Source: Pseudomonas parasichuanensis (GTDB lineage: Bacteria > Pseudomonadota > Gammaproteobacteria > Pseudomonadales > Pseudomonadaceae). From it: a stretch of 64,000 bases of DNA. This document shows positions 7,544 to 15,424 of this stretch, in pieces. The stretch lies in contig NZ_BQHO01000003.1 in assembly GCF_021601385.1 (NCBI RefSeq), positions 218,204 to 282,203 on the forward strand, written 5' to 3'. Numbering within the stretch: position 1 is the stretch's first letter; each line of letters begins with the position of its first letter. The translations under genes were made by a program, and so were the position numbers. A model generated the notes under the pieces. That model searched no databases and was not told the DNA's origin. It saw only the letters and a program-made list of their open reading frames with translations.

Positions 7544-8301
7544 AAGAGCGCCCAATCCTATTCAACGGCACCATGATCCGCGCGCTGCTGGAAGGCCGGA
7601 AGACGGTCACGCGCCGGGCGGTCAAGCATCAGCCTGGCGTACCGGTAACCGACGCAATCCCGCGCCGTGACTATCCTCACGGTCCCGCAACCGTTAATTG
7701 GTACTGGAGGCCCAAGCATGGTCACTTGAACAGAGTGCCCAGCAATGGCTGGGAGTTCAAATGCCCATTCGGCCAGCCAGGCGACCGCCTGTGGGTGCGC
7801 GAAAGCTGGCAAGACGTTCATCCCGTACAGGTGGCGGACGGCCGCTACTCACAAGCTGGACAAGCAGGTATTCCTGGCCCGCCCGGCGTCACCTACCGAA
7901 CAATCTATCGAGCTGACGGGCCTTACCCAGTGGTCTATCACAGCCATGCCCACCCCTACCGCTGTCTGCAGCCCGACCCAGAACACGGCAGCAACTGGGC
8001 AGCCGAGAATGGCTACACGGGCTGGACCCCGAGCATCCATATGCCACGCTGGGCCAGCCGCATGCTTCTTGAAATCACCGACGTGCGCGTTGAACGCCTG
8101 CAGGCAATCACACCTGACCAGGCGGTAGCTGAAGGGGTCGACGGCGAGATCTGCCGCCAGCACCTGGAGACATCACCTGTCCGACACCTGTGCCGGGAAG
8201 CGGAAATCCTTGGGTTTGCGGGCCTCTGGAATTCAACGGGTGGCGACTGGGATGCCAATCCCTGGGTCTGGGTGGTCGAATTCAAGAGGGTGACGCTATG
8301 A
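7540..8301 (+). CDS. Phage ASCH-like (PUA-superfamily) protein
   Basis: A 253-residue protein beginning MKERPILFNGTMIRALLEGR followed by KTVTRR. That opening, with a later GDRLWVRESW block (about 82-91) and a C-terminal NPWVWVVEFKRV strand, is typical of phage ASCH-like proteins often labelled 'morphogenetic protein'. ASCH/PUA folds bind RNA or modified nucleotides, and one member hydrolyses N4-acetylcytidine; whether this protein does either is unknown. The ATG at 7540 was chosen over an upstream extension because it overlaps the previous stop as ATGA and matches the family start. The stop overlaps the excisionase start. Confidence 0.8.
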   Translation: MKERPILFNGTMIRALLEGRKTVTRRAVKHQPGVPVTDAIPRRDYPHGPATVNWYWRPKHGHLNRVPSNGWEFKCPFGQPGDRLWVRESWQDVHPVQVADGRYSQAGQAGIPGPPGVTYRTIYRADGPYPVVYHSHAHPYRCLQPDPEHGSNWAAENGYTGWTPSIHMPRWASRMLLEITDVRVERLQAITPDQAVAEGVDGEICRQHLETSPVRHLCREAEILGFAGLWNSTGGDWDANPWVWVVEFKRVTL

Positions 8302-8489
8302 GCCCGCGCTGGGTATTGATCAACCGTGCCGCCGAGCTCACCGGCTACTCCGAAGACGCAATTCGGCACAAGGTGAAGAACGGGACCTGGGCACAGGGCC
8401 GAATCTGGCGAAAGGCGCCCGACGGCCGCATTACCATCAACATTGCTGAGTACGACAAGTGGGCCGAGAGCGCATCACAAGTGGCCTAG
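8298..8489 (+). CDS. Excisionase-like DNA-binding protein
   Basis: A 63-residue winged-helix/excisionase type protein: WVLINRAAELTGYSEDAIRH (about 5-24) is the MerR/Xis-style helix-turn-helix, followed by KNGTWAQGRIWRKAPDG and a short C-terminal strand. It overlaps the ASCH-like stop by 4 bp and the integrase start by 31 bp, the usual xis-int pairing. It would direct the integrase towards excision. The gene looks intact, even though the prophage is too deleted to make particles. Confidence 0.85.
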   Translation: MSPRWVLINRAAELTGYSEDAIRHKVKNGTWAQGRIWRKAPDGRITINIAEYDKWAESASQVA

Positions 8490-9700
8490 AGGCCGAGCTG
8501 GCCAAACACACTGGCATCGAGATACACGGCGGCAACTTGCGGATCGTCTTCATGTGGCGCCGCATCCGCTGCCGTGAGTCCCTTGGCCTGCCGGTGACCA
8601 AGGCCAACATCAAACACGCCGCCCTGCTCAGGGCGGCAATTCTTCATGAGATCAAGACCAACACCTTCGAGTACGGGCGCCACTTCCCGAACTCGAAGCA
8701 TGCCGGGAACTACAGCAGCGCGAAGGACGAGCGCCTGGAAGCCTTAGCGGAACGCTACAAGCCGCTCAAGGCGATCGACATCACCCCCATGACTGAGGAG
8801 AAATATGCCTACGCCATCGATATATGCGTCGAGCTGGTGGGTAAGGATCGACTGGCAGGCGTCCTGCTGCCCGAGGATATCCACTTACTCCGCGCACGAC
8901 TGATTGAGACCCGCGCACCATCGACCGCCAACCATTACTTGGCCACCTTCGCCGGCTTTCTCACCTGGTGCGAGAGCAACAAGTATTGCGTGGCCGGGCT
9001 CGCTGCTGCGTGCACACGCTTTGCCATGAGCGAGAAAGAGCCGGATCCACTGACGCATGAAGAGTTCGACCTGCTCATAACGAAAGGCTGCCTGCACCCT
9101 CAAGATGTCGCGGCAACCACGCTTGCCATCTACACCGGCCTGAGACCTGGTGAACTCTGCGCGCTGGCCGTGGAAGACATCGACCTGCAAGCCGGAAAGA
9201 TCGAAGTAACCAGGGCGATCACCGCCGACGGCACATTCAAGCTCCCCAAGACAGGCAAGCCCCGCACGGTGCTGTTGATGGAGCCCGCGATCGAGGCGTG
9301 CCGAACACTGATTGCCATCGTGGCCAAGCACCCCCAGCGGGACATTCGCGTGTACCACAACCGGCATGAATGGCGAGACGATTCGGTCACCCCACTTCTA
9401 TCGCCAAGCACTCAGGCGAGGAAACGGGTAATCAATGAGTGGTTCGTTTCAACCGCGTGGAATACCAAGTGGGCAGGGATACAACGGCGTGCCGGAATTC
9501 GCCCGAGGCGGCCGTACCAGACCCGACACACCTACGCATGCTGGTGTCTGACAGCCCGTGGCAATCTAGCATTCATTGCGAAGCAGATGGGGCACAAAGA
9601 CTTCACGATGCTGGTGGAGGTCTACGCAAAATGGATGGACGATGAATCGGAGGAGGAATTACGGCAAATCTGGGAAGGAATAAAACGCGCTCAACGGTAG
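8459..9700 (+). CDS. Tyrosine-recombinase integrase
   Basis: A 413-residue phage integrase, apparently complete. The N-terminal arm-binding domain (HGGNLRIVFMWRRIRCRESL, about 23-42) belongs to the DUF3596-like group. A SAM-like core-binding domain follows (about 85-185), then the catalytic domain with R229 (TGLRPGEL), Lys around 264-267, R356-H357 (PYQTRHTYA, Tyr at the usual first His position, as is common in this group), H379 (QMGHKD) and the nucleophile Y389. The only in-frame start is GTG 8459, inside the excisionase gene. A strong terminator follows at 9712. Its attachment site is presumably to the right, between the cargo operon and mutS. Confidence 0.93.
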   Translation: MGRERITSGLEAELAKHTGIEIHGGNLRIVFMWRRIRCRESLGLPVTKANIKHAALLRAAILHEIKTNTFEYGRHFPNSKHAGNYSSAKDERLEALAERYKPLKAIDITPMTEEKYAYAIDICVELVGKDRLAGVLLPEDIHLLRARLIETRAPSTANHYLATFAGFLTWCESNKYCVAGLAAACTRFAMSEKEPDPLTHEEFDLLITKGCLHPQDVAATTLAIYTGLRPGELCALAVEDIDLQAGKIEVTRAITADGTFKLPKTGKPRTVLLMEPAIEACRTLIAIVAKHPQRDIRVYHNRHEWRDDSVTPLLSPSTQARKRVINEWFVSTAWNTKWAGIQRRAGIRPRRPYQTRHTYACWCLTARGNLAFIAKQMGHKDFTMLVEVYAKWMDDESEEELRQIWEGIKRAQR

Positions 9701-9711
9701 CTGGATTAGTA

Positions 9712-9735
9712 AAGCCCGCAACGCGGGCTTATTTT
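9712..9735 (+). terminator. Bidirectional terminator between integrase and cargo operon
   Basis: An AAGCCCGC/GCGGGCTT stem with a 3-base loop is followed by ATTTTTG on plus. The A-run before the stem gives T residues on the minus strand, so it can also end the convergent operon, whose last stop codon lies within the hairpin. Confidence 0.85.
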
Positions 9736-10217
9736 TGAAACGTTTTAGCGTAAGCAGCCTCTAACGAGGCAATCAACTCTGCAAACGCAACATTAACTTG
9801 ATAAATTGTGACGCAGTCGGGCGCAAGCGCAGTTTTCTGTGCAGCCCTCCATGCATTATGCCCAGTCACCTTATCACGGACCACAGTCGCGTCTATGCAC
9901 GCACCCTGCCCTCCTGGAAGCTTGAGATGAGAAAGGGCAGTCTCAACTCGCATGAGCGCAGGATCAATTTTTGAGCTTAATTTTTGCGCCTCAGCCTGAT
10001 CGTCCGTTAAGAAATACGAAACGGAGTCACCTTGAATATCTTCTAAAAGCTTAATAGTCCTATCTAAGAATTGACGCTTCTCCTTTCGCGTCTCACGCTT
10101 ATCATTATCTCTGGAAACAAAAAACCATCCAATCATGACTAGAGCCGCAGGAACCAAAACCCTAGCCAGCTCCCAGTACTCAAATTGCACCGCAACACTC
10201 GCTGCCTGATCAGCCAC
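9729..10217 (-). CDS. Single-pass membrane protein of the cargo operon (unknown function)
   Basis: 162 residues, third gene of the minus-strand operon, 3 bp after the STAS-like gene. Residues ~15-34 (LARVLVPAALVMIGWFFV) form one hydrophobic membrane segment. The basic stretch that follows (KRETRKEKR) predicts that the rest lies in the cytoplasm. That part is helical (FLDRTIKLLEDI, AQKLSSKIDPALMRVETAL) and contains two cysteines. I recognise no family. Base composition is clearly more AT-rich than the core genome, like the two genes upstream, indicating acquisition as a unit. A role as membrane effector or anchor for the two-component module is inference only. Confidence 0.8.
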   Translation of the reverse strand: MADQAASVAVQFEYWELARVLVPAALVMIGWFFVSRDNDKRETRKEKRQFLDRTIKLLEDIQGDSVSYFLTDDQAEAQKLSSKIDPALMRVETALSHLKLPGGQGACIDATVVRDKVTGHNAWRAAQKTALAPDCVTIYQVNVAFAELIASLEAAYAKTFQK

Positions 10218-10220
10218 TCT

Positions 10221-10541
10221 TTAAGCTCCCCGAGCGCTATCGATGCGGCGCCATATATCATCAATATAGCTCTGCAACTCGAACTTCACTTCAAGACGCT
10301 TATGTAGATCTTTAGCGGTAAATCCATGATTCCGCACAAGTCCCGCAAAGGCTTCATCTAGAAACGAAGAACCCAATGCCAAAACACCTCGCAAATCGAC
10401 GATTACCTTCGATCCGGTACTGAGTGCTGGAACCAGCACGTCCTCTCGAAACTCTTGACCTGAAAAATCACCATCATCCCTGTTACGAACGCATGGCATT
10501 TTCGTAAAAGACTGGCTCACATTGATCATAATATCACTCAT
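10221..10541 (-). CDS. STAS-like domain protein (DUF4325 type)
   Basis: 106 residues. The conserved block GQEFREDVLVPALSTGSKVI followed by VDLRGVLALGSSFLDEAFAG (about 28-66) is the signature of the DUF4325 STAS-like family (REdvL.P.L, then SSSFLDEAFGGL). STAS domains in anti-sigma antagonists are switched by a GHKL kinase partner, and a GHKL protein is encoded immediately upstream with an 8-bp gene overlap. Classical STAS switches use a phosphorylated Ser/Thr; here the SS at about 58-59 would be the place to look, which is inference. It is probably the direct partner of the ATPase. Confidence 0.88.
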   Translation of the reverse strand: MSDIMINVSQSFTKMPCVRNRDDGDFSGQEFREDVLVPALSTGSKVIVDLRGVLALGSSFLDEAFAGLVRNHGFTAKDLHKRLEVKFELQSYIDDIWRRIDSARGA

Positions 10542-11649
10542 TTATCCCGTCCTGACCAGCGAGATTGAAGGCCGCTACAGGGACCCTCCATTGAACCACT
10601 GTACCCATGATACTTTCTGGTTCGCTGCAACCAAAAGTTCGTGCGGTAGGGCCGTCATGATTATAGACGCCCTTATTACTGTAAATACCCAAGCTTCCCA
10701 CCCTTTGGGTTGTAACCACTTTCAAAATATCCTTGAGACCTTGACCACGGTGATTAAGATTGGTTCTCGACCTTCCCAACTTCATCGCAAACTTAATAAG
10801 CTGGTGATCCTCACGCTTTTTGCCAATCATGGTCTTTACAAAATTCTCCAACTCTTCGCCACGTGTCTCGGGAAGAGAGCCAGGGATGCCAACCCCGAGA
10901 TCACAGATAACTAAGAATATCTCGTCATTCTCTTGCTTCGCGAAGATCCACCACTTGGTTGGAGAATCAATCTCCATACCATCTGGCCGCTTGCTTATAT
11001 ACGCGTGCTCGCTGGAGTTAGCCACCGCCTCCGCCATTCCGCTATTCACGGCAATACGGAGTTCCATATTTCGACCACTAGTAAGCAAGGCTGGCAAATT
11101 GCCAACAACCGAGTCTAAGTTACCCTCAGTGCCACTCTGATAGAGCCAAACTACAACCTTCTCACTGTCAATTTTTTTAATACGAGGTGGGCATCCAAGC
11201 TTTTCCAGAATAGATACGTGCTGGAATAACTGCTCGACCACTTCATCCTCTGGGTAGGTAGCAGTTATTCTTGACTTGTACCTGGGGTCCTCCAGGAATC
11301 GCTCCAACTCCGCTATCAAGAGGATGGTTCCACAAGGTAGAAGCTGGGTCACCTTGGAAAAGTCAATGGTGACCATAGAGACATCTTCGTTGCATAGATG
11401 CTCTCTAAGCGACCTCAACGCCTCCAACAGCAACCCTCTGTGAGCTGCACGGTTCAGACTGATTTCTGCCGGCAATACAACCTTACGATTGCTGAACTTT
11501 CTATTCGTTCGATCAGAAACACGCTCGCGGGCCCTCTCGCTACGGGAGCTCGATTTAGCTTTCCGCGCGAAACGCCTCCACTCCCTGAGGGGAGCAAGCC
11601 TAGTCAACCGTTTATGGCGATTCCGTTCACATTTATCGAGGCGTCTCAT
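10534..11649 (-). CDS. STAS-like / GHKL ATPase fusion, first gene of the cargo operon
   Basis: 371 residues. Residues 1-58 are extremely basic (many Arg/Lys, e.g. RREWRRFARKAK-type runs), suggesting nucleic-acid or ribosome contact. Residues ~60-165 look like a STAS-like fold (VSMVTIDFSKVTQLLPCGTI). Residues ~195-358 are a GHKL (histidine-kinase-type) ATPase with N-box E207/N211 (MAEAVAN), G1 box D250-G254 (DLGVGIPG) and G2 box G302-G304 (RGQGLKDI). There is no phospho-accepting His domain, so it resembles anti-sigma-factor kinases or GHKL defence ATPases more than sensor kinases. The ATG at 11649 has no strong ribosome site. The gene is AT-rich and overlaps the DUF4325 gene by 8 bp. Confidence 0.85.
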   Translation of the reverse strand: MRRLDKCERNRHKRLTRLAPLREWRRFARKAKSSSRSERARERVSDRTNRKFSNRKVVLPAEISLNRAAHRGLLLEALRSLREHLCNEDVSMVTIDFSKVTQLLPCGTILLIAELERFLEDPRYKSRITATYPEDEVVEQLFQHVSILEKLGCPPRIKKIDSEKVVVWLYQSGTEGNLDSVVGNLPALLTSGRNMELRIAVNSGMAEAVANSSEHAYISKRPDGMEIDSPTKWWIFAKQENDEIFLVICDLGVGIPGSLPETRGEELENFVKTMIGKKREDHQLIKFAMKLGRSRTNLNHRGQGLKDILKVVTTQRVGSLGIYSNKGVYNHDGPTARTFGCSEPESIMGTVVQWRVPVAAFNLAGQDGINE

Positions 11650-11907
11650 ACGCTAACCAAGGCAAAGAAGGGTGGACTAAAATGTGCTCAATCCTACCAT
11701 GCCGATTGAGGTTTGTAGCTCCCGGAGCCCCCCCTTCTCAGCTTTGCGCAAAAGAAAAGATAGCCGGTCATGGTATGATCCCCAGCCAAGCCGGAGCTTG
11801 GTCAAAAATGCAGAGCCTGAAGCTCGATACTACTCGAGCACTGCCCGCCTTAAGGTTTTTGCCCCATAATTGCCCCACGAAACCCCGAGAAAGCTTCTAA
11901 ACCGCTG
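11650..11907. other. Prophage-mutS junction region, probable attachment side
   Basis: 258 bp without a convincing gene between the cargo operon and mutS. It holds two direct copies of TTGCCCCA at 11859-11866 and 11870-11877, 11 bp apart (one helical turn), as expected for integrase arm-type sites. There is also a CCAAGC/GCTTGG inverted repeat at 11786-11801 and a possible mutS -10 (TATGAT, 11774-11779) with no clear -35. The exact att core cannot be set without the other end of the prophage. Confidence 0.4.
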
Positions 11908-14493
11908 ATGAACAAGGCAATTTCCGATTTCTCCGCACACACCCCGATGATGCAGCAGTACTGGAAGCTGAAAAACCAGCACCTGGACCAGCTGATGTTC
12001 TACCGCATGGGCGATTTCTACGAGATCTTCTACGAAGATGCGAAGAAAGCCGCGAAACTGCTGGATATCACCCTGACCGCCCGCGGCCAGTCGGCGGGCC
12101 AGTCGATCCCCATGTGCGGGATTCCGTTCCATTCGCTGGAAGGCTACCTGGCCAAGCTGGTCAAGCTCGGCGAATCGGTGGTGATCTGCGAACAGATCGG
12201 CGACCCGGCCACCAGCAAGGGCCCGGTGGAGCGCCAGGTGGTGCGTATCATCACCCCCGGCACGATCAGCGACGAGGCCCTGCTCGACGAGCGCCGGGAC
12301 AACCTGATCGCCGCCCTGCTGGGCGATGAGCGCCTGTTTGGCCTGGCGGTGCTGGACATCACCAGCGGCAACTTCAGCGTGCAGGAAATCAAGGGCTGGG
12401 AGAACCTGCTGGCGGAGCTTGAGCGCATCAACCCGGTCGAACTGCTGATCCCCGATGACTGGCCCCAGGGCCTGCCGGCCGAGAAGCGCCCGGGCGCTCG
12501 CCGCCGTGCGCCGTGGGACTTCGACCGTGACTCGGCGCGCAAGAGCCTGTGCCAGCAATTTGCAACCAAGGACCTCAAGGGCTTCGGTTGCGACAAGCTG
12601 ACCCTGGCCATCGGCGCTGCCGGTTGCCTGCTGACCTACGCCAAGGAAACCCAGCGTACCGCCCTGCCCCACCTGCGCAGCCTGCGCCACGAGCGCATGG
12701 ACGACACCGTCATCCTCGACGCCGCCAGCCGCCGCAACCTGGAGTTGGACATCAACCTGGCCGGTGGCCGCGACAACACCCTGCAGTCGGTGCTCGACCG
12801 TTGCCAGACCGCCATGGCCAGCCGCCTGCTGACCCGTTGGCTGAACCGCCCGCTACGCGACCTCAAAGTGCTCAAGGCGCGCCAGGACTCGATCCGTTGC
12901 CTGCTCGACGGCTACCGCTTCGAAAAGCTGCAGCCGCAGCTCAAGGAGATCGGTGACCTCGAACGCATCCTGGCGCGTATCGGCCTGCGCAACGCGCGCC
13001 CACGAGACCTTGCGCGCCTGCGCGACGCCCTCGGCGCCCTGCCCGAGCTGCAGAACGCCATGGCCGAGCTTGAGGCACCACACCTCGCGCGCCTGGCCGC
13101 CATCACCGGTACCTACCCCGAACTGGCGGGCATGCTGGAGCGGGCGATCATCGACAACCCGCCGGCGGTGATCCGCGACGGCGGCGTGCTCAAGACCGGC
13201 TACGACAGCGAGCTCGACGAGTTGCTGGCGATGAGCGAGAACGCCGGCCAGTTCCTCATCGACCTGGAAGCCCGCGAAAAAGCCCGTACGGGCCTGGCCA
13301 ACCTCAAGGTCGGCTATAACCGCGTGCACGGTTACTTCATCGAACTGCCGACCAAGCAGGCCGAGCAGGCGCCGGGCGATTACATTCGTCGCCAGACGCT
13401 CAAGGGCGCCGAGCGCTTCATCACCCCCGAGCTCAAGGCTTTCGAGGACAAGGCGCTGTCGGCCAAGAGCCGCGCCCTGGCCCGCGAGAAGATGCTCTAC
13501 GACGCCCTGCTCGAAACCCTGATCGGCCACCTGGCACCGCTGCAGGACAGCGCTGCCGCCCTGGCTGAACTGGACGTACTGAGCAACCTCGCAGAGCGCG
13601 CGCTGAACCTGGACCTGAACTGCCCAAGCTTCGTCGACGAACCTTGCCTGCGCATCGAGCAGGGCCGCCACCCGGTGGTCGAGCAGGTACTGACCACGCC
13701 GTTCGTGGCCAATGACCTGGGGCTCGACAACAGCACGCGCATGCTGATCATTACCGGCCCGAACATGGGCGGTAAGTCCACCTACATGCGCCAGACCGCC
13801 CTGATCGTGCTGATGGCCCATATCGGCAGCTTCGTGCCTGCCGCCCGCTGCGAGCTGTCGCTGGTCGACCGCATCTTCACCCGCATCGGCTCCAGCGATG
13901 ACCTGGCCGGTGGTCGCTCGACCTTCATGGTCGAGATGAGCGAGACCGCCAACATCCTGCACAACGCCACCGACCGCAGCCTGGTACTGATGGACGAAGT
14001 GGGTCGCGGCACCAGCACGTTCGACGGCCTGTCGCTGGCCTGGGCCGCCGCCGAGCGCCTGGCCCAGCTGCGCGCCTATACGCTGTTCGCCACGCACTAT
14101 TTCGAGCTGACCGTGCTGCCGGAGAGCGAGCCGCTGGTGGCCAACGTGCACCTGAACGCCACCGAGCACAACGAACGTATCGTCTTCCTGCACCACGTAC
14201 TGCCTGGCCCTGCCAGCCAGAGCTACGGCCTGGCCGTGGCGCAACTGGCGGGTGTACCAGGGCCGGTGATCCAACGTGCCCGTGAGCACCTGGGCCGGTT
14301 GGAAACCACCAGCCTGCCCCATGAAACGCCGATTGCCAGCAAGAGCAAGGGCGAGCCGGGCGTGCCGCACCAAAGCGACCTGTTCGCCAGCCTTCCACAC
14401 CCGGCCATCGAAAAGCTGGGTAAGCTGGACCTGGACGACATGACCCCGCGCCAAGCTATCGAAATGCTATATCAACTGAAGAACCTGTTATAA
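11908..14493 (+). CDS. mutS: DNA mismatch repair ATPase MutS
   Basis: An 861-residue protein that recognises base mismatches and small loops and recruits MutL. The N-terminal mismatch-binding motif is MGDFYEIF (F37, E39 contact the mismatch). The connector, lever and clamp domains follow. The ATPase domain has Walker A GPNMGGKS at 617-624 and Walker [15 protein letters not shown] with D696-E697. The C-terminal helix-turn-helix/dimer region is present ([20 protein letters not shown]). Length is normal for Pseudomonas. It is the first core gene to the right of the prophage, and its reading frame is undamaged by the insertion. Confidence 0.98.
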   Translation: MNKAISDFSAHTPMMQQYWKLKNQHLDQLMFYRMGDFYEIFYEDAKKAAKLLDITLTARGQSAGQSIPMCGIPFHSLEGYLAKLVKLGESVVICEQIGDPATSKGPVERQVVRIITPGTISDEALLDERRDNLIAALLGDERLFGLAVLDITSGNFSVQEIKGWENLLAELERINPVELLIPDDWPQGLPAEKRPGARRRAPWDFDRDSARKSLCQQFATKDLKGFGCDKLTLAIGAAGCLLTYAKETQRTALPHLRSLRHERMDDTVILDAASRRNLELDINLAGGRDNTLQSVLDRCQTAMASRLLTRWLNRPLRDLKVLKARQDSIRCLLDGYRFEKLQPQLKEIGDLERILARIGLRNARPRDLARLRDALGALPELQNAMAELEAPHLARLAAITGTYPELAGMLERAIIDNPPAVIRDGGVLKTGYDSELDELLAMSENAGQFLIDLEAREKARTGLANLKVGYNRVHGYFIELPTKQAEQAPGDYIRRQTLKGAERFITPELKAFEDKALSAKSRALAREKMLYDALLETLIGHLAPLQDSAAALAELDVLSNLAERALNLDLNCPSFVDEPCLRIEQGRHPVVEQVLTTPFVANDLGLDNSTRMLIITGPNMGGKSTYMRQTALIVLMAHIGSFVPAARCELSLVDRIFTRIGSSDDLAGGRSTFMVEMSETANILHNATDRSLVLMDEVGRGTSTFDGLSLAWAAAERLAQLRAYTLFATHYFELTVLPESEPLVANVHLNATEHNERIVFLHHVLPGPASQSYGLAVAQLAGVPGPVIQRAREHLGRLETTSLPHETPIASKSKGEPGVPHQSDLFASLPHPAIEKLGKLDLDDMTPRQAIEMLYQLKNLL

Positions 14494-14632
14494 CGGCCAC
14501 CCAAACAAGCTGGTAGAATCCGGCGCGGTTCGCGAGCGCTGCAGGTTATTAGCCTGGCCTGCAGCCACCACCGTGAACCGCGCTGCCCTGGAAGGAAGGG
14601 CAAGCTGCCGTCGCCTGAGGAGAGAATTAGAA

Positions 14633-14956
14633 ATGACCTTCGTCGTCACCGACAACTGCATCAAATGCAAGTACACCGACTGCGTGGAAGTCTGTCCGGT
14701 GGACTGCTTCTACGAAGGCCCGAATTTCCTGGTGATTCACCCGGACGAGTGCATCGACTGTGCACTGTGCGAGCCAGAGTGCCCGGCCCAGGCCATCTTC
14801 TCTGAAGACGAAGTGCCGGCAGGCATGGAGAACTTCATCGAGCTGAACGCCGAACTGGCGGAGATCTGGCCGAACATCACCGAGCGCAAGGACGCCCTGC
14901 CCGACGCTGAAGAGTGGGACGGCAAGCCAGGCAAGATCGCCGATCTGGAGCGCTGA
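14633..14956 (+). CDS. fdxA: Seven-iron ferredoxin FdxA
   Basis: 107 residues. The N-terminal half has the cysteine pattern of 7Fe ferredoxins carrying one 3Fe-4S and one 4Fe-4S cluster: [17 protein letters not shown] at about 9-25 and [12 protein letters not shown] at about 40-51. The acidic C-terminal extension (after residue 58) is typical of the Azotobacter FdI/Pseudomonas FdxA group. The start is set by a GAGGAG site about 12 bp upstream. It lies between mutS and rsmZ, as in other Pseudomonas. A possible -10 (TAGAAT, 14514-14519) lies upstream. Confidence 0.97.
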   Translation: MTFVVTDNCIKCKYTDCVEVCPVDCFYEGPNFLVIHPDECIDCALCEPECPAQAIFSEDEVPAGMENFIELNAELAEIWPNITERKDALPDAEEWDGKPGKIADLER

Positions 14957-14970
14957 TCGTCCAGATACGA

Positions 14971-14995
14971 AAAAGGCCCGCAACGGGCCTTTTTT
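14971..14995 (+). terminator. fdxA intrinsic terminator
   Basis: An AGGCCCG/CGGGCCT stem with a CAA loop, preceded by an A-run and followed by TTTTT. It separates fdxA from the convergent rsmZ gene. Confidence 0.9.
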
Positions 14996-15010
14996 GATTT
15001 TCAGCGGGCA

Positions 15011-15141
15011 AAAAAAAGGGGCGGTATGACCCGCCCACATTTTTTCCGTAGTCCCTGTATATCCCACTCATCATCCTGATGAATCGCCTCCTGCGATGTC
15101 CTGGTACTCATCCTGAGCGCCTGTGCCTGTCCGTCGGCACA
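15011..15141 (-). ncRNA. rsmZ: RsmZ regulatory RNA
   Basis: The minus-strand transcript of about 131 nt contains eight GGA motifs, several displayed in hairpin loops: GTGCC..GGA..GGCAC, ATCGC-AGGAG-GCGAT and TCATC-AGGAT-GATGA. It ends with a GGGCGG/CCGCCC hairpin and a T-run (about 15036-15011). This is the structure of the RsmA/RsmE-sequestering RNA RsmZ, and its position between fdxA and rpoS is conserved in Pseudomonas. The promoter is readable: -35 TTGCCG (15175-15170), 16-bp spacer, -10 TAGTAT (15153-15148). A GacA palindrome lies about 180 bp upstream of the predicted start. When the Gac system is active, RsmZ titrates Rsm proteins and frees target mRNAs. Confidence 0.93.
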
Positions 15142-15147
15142 GTTCGA

Positions 15148-15175
15148 ATACTAGCGATTCCCACGGGGTCGGCAA
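15148..15175 (-). promoter_or_regulatory. rsmZ core promoter
   Basis: TTGCCG and TAGTAT elements 16 bp apart on the minus strand. The predicted start is near 15141, which places the GTGCC hairpin at the 5' end of the RNA. Confidence 0.7.
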
Positions 15176-15313
15176 GCGACGAATCTCTCAAGAGATTTCA
15201 GGCGACACAATCGTTAACACCAGAAAATAGCCTAATATTCAGCTACTTAGAAAAAGTACGTCAGTGAAAACGACATTGATTTACTAACCCCTACAACGAT
15301 TACTTACACAACA

Positions 15314-15331
15314 AGTAAGCGATCGCTTACA
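15314..15331 (-). promoter_or_regulatory. GacA-binding upstream activating sequence of rsmZ
   Basis: The minus strand reads TGTAAGCGATCGCTTACT, matching the known GacA box TGTAAG-N6-CTTACA at all but the last base. Its centre is about 181 bp upstream of the predicted rsmZ start, the distance usual for Pseudomonas rsm genes. Confidence 0.85.
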
Positions 15332-15376
15332 CGCGATAGCACAAGGGTAGATAACTAAACATTTAGCCTCCACGAA

Positions 15377-15405
15377 CAAAAACGCCCCGAGATTATCGGG
15401 GCGTT
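15377..15405 (-). terminator. rpoS intrinsic terminator
   Basis: A 10-bp stem AACGCCCCGA/TCGGGGCGTT with a 5-base loop is followed on the minus strand by TTTTT. It starts about 20 bp after the rpoS stop and insulates rsmZ from rpoS transcription. Confidence 0.9.
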
Positions 15406-15424
15406 TCTTGTGGCTACGTCAGTG

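Noticed and set aside
11650-11907. tRNA gene as prophage attachment site
   Set aside because: No cloverleaf or CCA-type tRNA end could be recognised next to mutS.
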